A DNA stretch of 19,808 nucleotides from an uncultured Pseudomonadota bacterium (lineage in GTDB: Bacteria > Pseudomonadota > Alphaproteobacteria > Rs-D84), in contig CACYQE010000005.1 of NCBI GenBank assembly GCA_902776515.1, positions 1 to 19,808 on the forward strand, in the 5' to 3' direction. The notes below the pieces were generated by a model that did no database searches, was not told where the DNA came from, and saw only the letters and a program-made list of their open reading frames with translations. Shown here piece after piece: positions 14,898 through 19,808 of this stretch; the stretch's first letter is position 1; each line of letters starts with the position of its first letter. Made by a program: the position numbers and the translations under genes.

Positions 14898-15236
14898 TTA
14901 TAATTTTTTTATCGCAGAAACATCTATTTCACTAACTGTGGCACCGTTTTTATCAACTTCACCCCAAACCTCGACAAAATCAGTTGGTGCAAATGTTTGA
15001 CCGTTCCAATCATCTTCTTCGATTTCCAAATTTATTGTTCCGGTTCCATCACGAAATGAATATGAATTTTCGCCATTTTGTTCAATTAAATAGCCACGAA
15101 CAATAACCGGTGTATTATCCGGCATAGTTCTAACCTCTTCAATTGAAACAACTGTGGTCATATTATTGTTCGGGGCCGCAAAGCCATTAAAACCAACAAC
15201 CGCACCCACCAACGCAACTATTGATATTTTCTTCAT
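14898..15236 (-). CDS. Periplasmic BOF (bacterial OB-fold) protein, YgiW/YdeI type
   Basis: This 112-residue protein has a signal peptide (MKKISIVALVGAVVGFNGFA, cleavage near 20) and an OB-fold core typical of the YgiW/YdeI family: VVSIEEVRTMPDNTPVIVRG, YSFRDGTGTINLEIEEDDWN, and FAPTDFVEVWGEVDK. In enterobacteria such proteins are periplasmic stress-tolerance proteins of unclear molecular activity. It has a ribosome binding site (AAGGAAG) and a consensus -10 (TATAAT, 15290-15285 on the minus strand), and ends at the hairpin 14854-14880. The family call is confident; the stress role is only by analogy. Confidence 0.88.
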   Translation of the reverse strand: MKKISIVALVGAVVGFNGFAAPNNNMTTVVSIEEVRTMPDNTPVIVRGYLIEQNGENSYSFRDGTGTINLEIEEDDWNGQTFAPTDFVEVWGEVDKNGATVSEIDVSAIKKL

Positions 15237-15284
15237 TTTTCTTCCTTTTGGTTAAAGATAAAGTATGTGTATGAACACAAAAAC

Positions 15285-15290
15285 ATTATA
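15285..15290 (-). promoter_or_regulatory. -10 element of the BOF-domain gene
   Basis: TATAAT on the minus strand, about 49 bases before the ATG. No convincing -35 is seen at 16-18 bases, so the element may depend on an activator or another sigma contact. Confidence 0.4.
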
Positions 15291-15343
15291 CCCAAAAACA
15301 CCCCAAAAAGATTCAGGAATGGTTTCCAATGTGTTATAAAAAC

Positions 15344-15371
15344 TTGCCAAAAAATCTCTTTATGATAAAAT
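15344..15371 (+). promoter_or_regulatory. Promoter of the small membrane protein gene
   Basis: TTGCCA (15344-15349), a 16-base spacer and TAAAAT (15366-15371) precede the GTG start at 15395, with AAAGGA as ribosome binding site. Confidence 0.45.
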
Positions 15372-15394
15372 AAATGTAACCAAAGGATGAAAAA

Positions 15395-15652
15395 GTGACT
15401 GAATTTCCAATACCAGACGACAAAGACAACAAACATTCGCACAAGGCTTTGTTAACCGGAATTTTTACCGTGATGTTTCTGTCGATATTATCAACTGTTT
15501 TGATTTATTGGTATGAAAACGCCAAGGTTCGCGACTTTTTTGAGCAAGCAAGCAAACGTGCAAAAGAACACCCTATCAAAAAAGCAAAAAAAGATACTAC
15601 CGAATTTTACAAATACATTGATTATCCAACGGACACAACCATTAACCGTTAA
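15395..15652 (+). CDS. Small single-pass membrane protein
   Basis: This 85-residue protein starts at GTG 15395, supported by AAAGGA about 8 bases upstream. A hydrophilic N-terminus is followed by one hydrophobic helix (about 18-39, ALLTGIFTVMFLSILSTVLI) and a strongly basic, helical C-terminal part (KRAKEHPIKKAKKD). The Lys/Arg content after the helix suggests that the C-terminal part faces the cytoplasm. The stop overlaps the stop of the minus-strand metallopeptidase gene in a shared TTAA. No family recognised. An opposite-strand frame (15233-15442) overlaps its first third and is less plausible. Confidence 0.7.
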   Translation: MTEFPIPDDKDNKHSHKALLTGIFTVMFLSILSTVLIYWYENAKVRDFFEQASKRAKEHPIKKAKKDTTEFYKYIDYPTDTTINR

Positions 15653-16356
15653 AGGTATTCGTGCAATTTTCCACCGTTTTGAACCAACCATCTTTTTGCA
15701 CGTTCTATACCAAAACCATAAAGTTCTCGCACGGTTGCCCAAAAAGCCTGTGAATGGTCCATGTGTTTTGTATGTGCCAATTCATGCATAACAACATAAC
15801 GCATAACATCAAACGGTGCAAACGCCAATCGCCACGAAAAAGACATCGTTCCTGTACTGGAACAAGACCCCCAACGTGACGTTGTATCACGCAAACAAAT
15901 ACGTTTAGGCCAAAAATCACGTGGTGTTTTATGTATTAAATCTTTTATTTGATGCATCAATTCTTGTTTTATAAACATCCGAACACGACTTTCCAGTAAC
16001 CTTTCATCACCACCAACAAATAATATACGTGTGCCATCAGGCTGATTTTCAATTTTATTAGACCGAACAGTCGAACAAAAAACAACTTTGACACTGGTCC
16101 CAAAAATTTCTAAAACATCCCCCGAAACCAAATGACGTTTTTGTGGTGCATTGGCGAAAATTCTTTCCAACCAACGCCGTTTTTGTTCCATAAAACGTAA
16201 TGCCGCAGAATCAGTCGACAACCATGGGCGAGAAATTTCAATCCTGTGTGGTTCATCAACTTTGGGCCGCAAAGTTATATTACGCAAACCACGTTTCGTA
16301 TTTATAATAACAGGAATTTCTTTGCCAGACGATGTTATAAAATTATAATTTGCCAT
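15649..16356 (-). CDS. YgjP-like (DUF45/M48-type) zinc metallopeptidase
   Basis: This 235-residue protein has the zinc-binding motif HELAHTKHMDHS (H191, E192, H195; third ligand probably H201) and the family signature RDTTSRWGSCSSTGTMSFSW before it. These features identify the YgjP/DUF45 family, relatives of SprT/WLM-type cytoplasmic metalloproteases. No signal peptide or membrane segment is seen. Its start lies inside the 3' end of tkt (14-base overlap), so it is probably translated by coupling; no strong ribosome binding site is visible. Substrates are not known for the family. The link to tkt is likely only co-transcription. Confidence 0.9.
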   Translation of the reverse strand: MANYNFITSSGKEIPVIINTKRGLRNITLRPKVDEPHRIEISRPWLSTDSAALRFMEQKRRWLERIFANAPQKRHLVSGDVLEIFGTSVKVVFCSTVRSNKIENQPDGTRILFVGGDERLLESRVRMFIKQELMHQIKDLIHKTPRDFWPKRICLRDTTSRWGSCSSTGTMSFSWRLAFAPFDVMRYVVMHELAHTKHMDHSQAFWATVRELYGFGIERAKRWLVQNGGKLHEYL

Positions 16357-18133
16357 TTTTTATTTTACCACGAATTGCCGAAAATATTGCATCTGGGTCG
16401 AAACCATATTCCTTATAAACCTGATTGCCGGGCCCGGACATTCCAAACCCATCAACACCAACAACCGCATCAGCCAACGCAAACCATGGTGCGGTTGCAC
16501 CTGCTTCAATGGCAACGACACGCCCACGTAAAACAGCATGCTTATATTTCGCATCTTGGGCCATAAAGTGTGAAACAGATGGTATACTGGCCACTTGAAC
16601 CCCACCGCCAAAACGTTTTGCCACGGACACCGCCAAAGGAACCTCGGCCCCGGTGGCAAGTAATGTCATTTTTATACGACCATGCTTTGGTTTATATATT
16701 ATGTAACCACCATGGTTTATTTGCCCAAACACGGTGCCTTTGATTTGAATAAATTTTTGACGCGATAAAATAATACAAGACGGACGATTATATTCGGACA
16801 ACGCTGTTTGCCACGCGTATGCAACCTCGGCCATATTGCAGGGACGAAATACATTCATATTCGGAATCAAACGCAAACCCGCAATTTGTTCAACCGGTTG
16901 ATGCGTTGGGCCATCTTGACCGACAGCAATACTGTCATGTGTCAAAACATAAACCACCGGCAACCCAGACAATGCGGACAAACGCATTGCCCCACGCATG
17001 TAATCTGAAAACACCAAAAACGTTGAACCAAACGGACGAATACCAGCGTATGCCAAACCATTCATTATCGCCGCCATCGCATGTTCACGAACACCAAAAT
17101 TTATAAAATTCCCCGAAAAATTGTTTGGCAAAATATCACGCATACCATCAACACGAACATTTGTACTGGATGATAAATCCGCACTGCCCCCGATAAAGCG
17201 AGCACCCTTTTTCGCCAAATGCGATAAATAAAGTCCGGATAATTCACGTGTAGAAATAAAATCAGGTGTTTCTGGGAAACTGTTAACATTTGGAATTGTT
17301 GGATATTTTATTTTTTGCCCGGCCCCCGAATTTTGGTTTGCTAATTTTTGCCACAAATCTTTACCAATTTTGGAATCAAATTTTTCAATCAGCTTTTCAA
17401 ATTCTAAACCATCGATTCCAAAACCGTGTGCTTTGCTTGTTCCCGCAACACTGGTTTTATATCCCAACACGGTTTTACATTGAATAAATAAAGGTCCCCC
17501 AGAAGTTGAACACACAGCATCATAAATTTCATCAAAATTGTCACCGTTTACTGTTTTAACCGTCCAACCGGCCGCCCGCATACGCATCGGCACATCAACA
17601 TCCGTTTGTGCAATCCCATCAATACTTATCCCATTATCATCCCAAAACAGAATCAAATTATTTAACTTGTAACGACCCGCAAAACCGACCGCCTCTTGGG
17701 CGACCCCTTCCATCAAATCACCATCAGAACAAAGACAAAAAACACGACCGCCTGTTTCGTTATGCTTTGCCGCAATTGCCATACCAACCGCATTTGCGAC
17801 CCCCTGGCCCAGTGGACCAGTTGTTGCCGACACACCCGCCAAACCAAATTCAGGATGTCCGGGTAGCCCATCAACACGGCGAAAAGAATCCACATCACCA
17901 ATATCATATCCCGCAAGTTTCAACACAGAATACAACAAAGCCGAACCATGTCCCGCAGATAAAACGAATCGGTCAACCTTGGGATTAAGGAAAACAGCAT
18001 AAATCATCGTAACGATGTCCGCCGCCCCCATCACAATACCAACATGTCCACTTTGTGCCCGATACAGCATACGCAACGCCGTTGCACGCACAACGTTTGA
18101 CATTTCTCGTAAATTTTTGGCATCTATGTTCAT
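16343..18133 (-). CDS. tkt: Transketolase, compact form
   Basis: Transketolase moves two-carbon units between sugar phosphates in the pentose phosphate pathway, using thiamine diphosphate and a metal ion. Visible motifs are SGH near residue 28, FVLSAGHGSALLYS (56-69), PGHPEFG (91-97), TTGPLGQG (104-111), the cofactor motif SDGDLMEG...DDNG (136-168), the catalytic Glu in GVREH (E350), and GQDGPTHQP (405-413). At 596 residues it is about 60 shorter than E. coli transketolase; the loop before FVLS is reduced (FLNPKVDRFVLS). The usual GHPG reads GHVG and the first Gly of GDG reads Ser, but the metal-binding Asp137 and Asn167 are kept. The start is ATG 18133, which lies about 9 bases after an extended -10 and has no ribosome binding site, so the mRNA may be leaderless; Met11 (18103) is an alternative. 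Confidence 0.93.
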   Translation of the reverse strand: MNIDAKNLREMSNVVRATALRMLYRAQSGHVGIVMGAADIVTMIYAVFLNPKVDRFVLSAGHGSALLYSVLKLAGYDIGDVDSFRRVDGLPGHPEFGLAGVSATTGPLGQGVANAVGMAIAAKHNETGGRVFCLCSDGDLMEGVAQEAVGFAGRYKLNNLILFWDDNGISIDGIAQTDVDVPMRMRAAGWTVKTVNGDNFDEIYDAVCSTSGGPLFIQCKTVLGYKTSVAGTSKAHGFGIDGLEFEKLIEKFDSKIGKDLWQKLANQNSGAGQKIKYPTIPNVNSFPETPDFISTRELSGLYLSHLAKKGARFIGGSADLSSSTNVRVDGMRDILPNNFSGNFINFGVREHAMAAIMNGLAYAGIRPFGSTFLVFSDYMRGAMRLSALSGLPVVYVLTHDSIAVGQDGPTHQPVEQIAGLRLIPNMNVFRPCNMAEVAYAWQTALSEYNRPSCIILSRQKFIQIKGTVFGQINHGGYIIYKPKHGRIKMTLLATGAEVPLAVSVAKRFGGGVQVASIPSVSHFMAQDAKYKHAVLRGRVVAIEAGATAPWFALADAVVGVDGFGMSGPGNQVYKEYGFDPDAIFSAIRGKIKNGKL

Positions 18134-18146
18134 TTTGTGATATTAT
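18117..18146 (+). promoter_or_regulatory. Promoter of rnhA, overlapping the tkt start
   Basis: TTGGCA (18117-18122), an 18-base spacer and TATTAT (18141-18146). The -35 lies inside the first codons of tkt, and the -10 shares bases with the tkt -10 on the other strand. Confidence 0.5.
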
Positions 18147-18150
18147 ATCA
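18142..18150 (-). promoter_or_regulatory. Extended -10 promoter of tkt
   Basis: TGATATAAT (18150-18142 on the minus strand) fits an extended -10. The predicted transcription start is near 18135, 2 bases before the tkt ATG. The -35 region is only T-rich. Confidence 0.5.
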
Positions 18151-18169
18151 TAAACACAAGGATAAAAAA

Positions 18170-18598
18170 ATGTTAAAAATTTGGACAGACGGCAGTTGTT
18201 TAGGTAACCCAGGTCCGGGCGGCTGGGCTTTTGTTGCAACCGATGGTAAAAATACTGCGGAACGCAGTGGTGGCGAAACAAACACCACGAACAATCGTAT
18301 GGAATTGATGGCGGTTATACGTGCATTAACCGCTGCACACAGACACAGCGAAATAGAAATACACACGGACAGCCAATACGTTAAAAATGGCATGCAGTCT
18401 TGGATATCAAATTGGAAAAAAAATAATTGGAAAACAGCGGATAAAAAACCTGTCAAAAACCAAGACCTGTGGAAAAAACTGGACGAATTAGCGACAAGCA
18501 TAAAAATTCATTGGGTTTGGGTTCGTGGACACAATGGCGAAGAAATAAATGAACGTTGTGATGAATTGGCACGTTCTGCGGCCGAAAAATTAAAATAA
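18170..18598 (+). CDS. rnhA: Ribonuclease HI
   Basis: RNase HI cuts the RNA strand of RNA-DNA hybrids (R-loops, primers) in the cytoplasm. The 142-residue protein has WTDGSCLGNPGPGGW (catalytic D7), TNNRMELMAV (E45), IHTDSQYVKNG (D67), and RGHNGEEINERCDELA (H121, D131), the complete active site with a standard basic region between (WKKNNWKTADKKPVKN). I choose ATG 18170 because MLKIWTDGS is the usual N-terminus and AAGGA lies at a good distance; the open frame also extends back to 18137 without a ribosome binding site. Confidence 0.96.
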   Translation: MLKIWTDGSCLGNPGPGGWAFVATDGKNTAERSGGETNTTNNRMELMAVIRALTAAHRHSEIEIHTDSQYVKNGMQSWISNWKKNNWKTADKKPVKNQDLWKKLDELATSIKIHWVWVRGHNGEEINERCDELARSAAEKLK

Positions 18599-18601
18599 AG
18601 A

Positions 18602-19105
18602 TTATTTTCCGCGTTCTATGATTTTTATACTGTGACCTTCTAACAAAAAGGCATCTTCGTAGTTTATTCCTATACTATCTTTTTTGTCTGTTATTATTTT
18701 ATTCACAATGATTTCACCGTGACTTTCCACGTGTTCATATCCCCTGCCCGCAAAAAAAACATCCATTATGTTATTTGTAATAGCATGAAATTTTTCCGGT
18801 CTAAAATCTTTTGACCCTTCGTTTGGAATCACAGATATAACAATCTTGTCATAATAATCTTCTTCCAGATATTTATATACCAACCCCATATCAATATACG
18901 GCGTCTCGACCGGATCATAATTAATAATAACCGTTTCATGAACCTCAAATAAACTACAAGATTTAAACACCGGAATAATGGCTAACAAAAAAGCCGGCAC
19001 CAAACAGCCCAAACGATAATCATTCTGTTTAAACGAAAAAATCTTTCTGGGTTTATGATGCTTTACCAACATTCCAAAATAACGAAAATTATTTCTTTTT
19101 GTCAT
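18602..19105 (-). CDS. Hypothetical protein with one hydrophobic segment
   Basis: From ATG 19105 this is 167 residues (GTG 19111 would add two). A basic N-terminal stretch of about 30 residues precedes one hydrophobic helix (about 32-50, LGCLVPAFLLAIIPVFKSC). The remainder is a soluble domain rich in Ile, Asp and Glu with strand-like stretches (KIVISVIP, GEIIVNKIIT, GHSIKII). It is likely anchored in the inner membrane with the domain outside. An internal Met (residue 12) could be the true start, leaving a shorter leader. The 5' end overlaps the upstream gene by about 17-23 bases, which suggests coupled translation in one operon. No family recognised. Confidence 0.7.
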   Translation of the reverse strand: MTKRNNFRYFGMLVKHHKPRKIFSFKQNDYRLGCLVPAFLLAIIPVFKSCSLFEVHETVIINYDPVETPYIDMGLVYKYLEEDYYDKIVISVIPNEGSKDFRPEKFHAITNNIMDVFFAGRGYEHVESHGEIIVNKIITDKKDSIGINYEDAFLLEGHSIKIIERGK

Positions 19106-19508
19106 TAACACGAAATCCTAAACGTCCTAATTTGTATTTAGTGATATCATCAACCACATTGGCCGCATTAAGCGTATAATGTTTATCCGTATGCAGTTCT
19201 GTGCCTTGTTTATTATCTGCCCAAACGAACAAATTATACAAAGAATCTGTTTTTTCAATCCACTCTGTTTCTGAAAACCTCATTGTCTTTGCATCCAAAT
19301 CTTGTTGATTTTCAGACATTGTTGCATAAACAATTTTGTTATGTGCATTTGCAACTTCAATTCTTGCATTTTTATAAAAAGCAGCCAAATTATTCAAATC
19401 TAATTCAACCATTGCACGTTCGCCACCGATAAAATCACTTTGGTTTTCTTTTTTGCAAGAAGAAAATACGGTCAACCCAGCAAAAAAGAACGGTAAAAAT
19501 TTTTTCAT
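19089..19508 (-). CDS. Putative lipoprotein or exported protein of unknown function
   Basis: This 139-residue protein has a short signal peptide ending in VFSSCKKEN, where C18 could be lipidated (the -3 Phe is unusual for a lipobox, so this is not certain). The rest is soluble, with strand/helix mixture and no other Cys. A GAGGTC ribosome binding site lies 7 bases before the ATG. It is downstream of groL on the same strand, separated by about 90 bases containing a weak hairpin, and overlaps the following gene. No family recognised; co-transcription with the next gene suggests a joint envelope role (inference). Confidence 0.75.
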   Translation of the reverse strand: MKKFLPFFFAGLTVFSSCKKENQSDFIGGERAMVELDLNNLAAFYKNARIEVANAHNKIVYATMSENQQDLDAKTMRFSETEWIEKTDSLYNLFVWADNKQGTELHTDKHYTLNAANVVDDITKYKLGRLGFRVNDKKK

Positions 19509-19541
19509 TTTATGACCTCATATTTTTTTAACACACTAAAC

Positions 19542-19561
19542 TCGCCCCAAAACAGGGGCGA
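19542..19561 (-). terminator. Hairpin after groL
   Basis: TCGCCCC (19542-19548), loop AAAACA, GGGGCGA (19555-19561) form a 7-base-pair stem about 40 bases past the groL stop. The T-run on the minus strand is short (GAGTTTAG), so termination may be partial. Confidence 0.6.
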
Positions 19562-19599
19562 ATTTAACATACTTTTTTTTATTTGTCTACTAATTTTGT

Positions 19600-19808
19600 T
19601 TACATCATACCCGGCATTCCGCCCGGCATTTGTGGACCAGAATTTTTTTCTTCCGGAATTTCCGACATAACCGCCCCGGTGGTTAACAATACCCCGGCTG
19701 TGCTTGCCGCCGCCATAATTGCGGTTTTAACGACCTTGGCTGGATCGATAATCCCCGCCGCCATCATATCCACATATTCACCGGTTTGTGCATTATATCC
19801 GAAATTGT
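19600..19808 (-). CDS. groL: Chaperonin GroEL, C-terminal end (cut by window edge)
   Basis: The last 68 codons are visible, beginning at the window edge with NFGYNAQTGEYVDMM and including AGIIDPAKVVKTA and AASTAGVLLTTGAVMSEIP, which are highly conserved in GroEL. The protein ends in the typical Gly-Met-rich tail (MPGGMPGMM). GroEL forms the ATP-driven folding chamber with GroES. The rest of the gene, and presumably groES, lies beyond the right edge. Confidence 0.97.
   Translation of the reverse strand, partial: NFGYNAQTGEYVDMMAAGIIDPAKVVKTAIMAAASTAGVLLTTGAVMSEIPEEKNSGPQMPGGMPGMM

Noticed and set aside
15233..15442. Minus-strand open frame, 69 residues, hydrophobic
   Set aside because: It overlaps the start of the better-supported plus-strand gene (15395) and covers the BOF gene's promoter and leader. 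Its Phe/Trp-rich composition looks like the complement of Lys-rich and AT-rich DNA.

Overview
The window is about 19.8 kb of AT-rich bacterial chromosome, densely coded on both strands. It carries housekeeping genes (recO, rpsF-rpsR-rplI, tkt, rnhA, the 3' end of groL), so it is not a plasmid or phage. A MotA/ExbB-type channel gene followed by an OmpA/MotB-type gene with a long coiled coil, the RecO and ABC exporter types, and the style of the exported proteins all suggest an alphaproteobacterium. The AT bias, compact transketolase and many lineage-specific exported proteins fit one of the uncultured, host-associated (gut-type) alphaproteobacterial lineages. That placement is inference from protein character, not from a database match.

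Left part (1-8971): an exported cysteine-rich gene region. A truncated gene at 1-257 (minus) is divergent from four co-directional genes (416-5244, plus), all with signal peptides. Two of these share a C-x6-C-x4-CGxxFxKC module. The third (3390-4297) is split by a one-base frameshift. After them come a membrane-anchored DsbA-like thiol oxidoreductase (5586-6410, minus), recO (minus), and a fifth exported Cys-rich gene (7300-8808, plus). That fifth gene has a 34-bp (AG)17 tract between its promoter and its start, which makes it a strong candidate contingency (phase-variable) locus. Two related composite palindromic repeats (5245-5540 and 8809-8971) sit at the convergent gene ends just after two of the exported-protein genes.

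Middle part (8972-14776): an MsbA-type ABC exporter (minus); the rpsF-rpsR-rplI ribosomal operon (minus) with its own promoter, leader hairpin and terminator; then a divergent two-gene operon (12291-14241, plus) for an inner-membrane proton-channel-like protein and its peptidoglycan-binding coiled-coil partner; then a small membrane-anchored protein (minus).

Right part (14777-19808): a BOF/YgiW-type periplasmic OB-fold protein (minus), a small single-pass membrane protein (plus), a tkt-DUF45 metallopeptidase pair overlapping by 14 bases (minus), RNase HI (plus) with a promoter that overlaps that of tkt, two unrecognised membrane or lipoprotein genes overlapping by about 17-23 bases (minus), and the 3' end of groL (minus).

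The most unusual content is the exported Cys-rich region: a family of secreted disulfide-rich proteins, a nearby membrane-bound thiol oxidoreductase that could fold them, and one member that appears switchable by slipped-strand changes in an AG repeat. The joint function is a hypothesis. The individual features are visible in the sequence.
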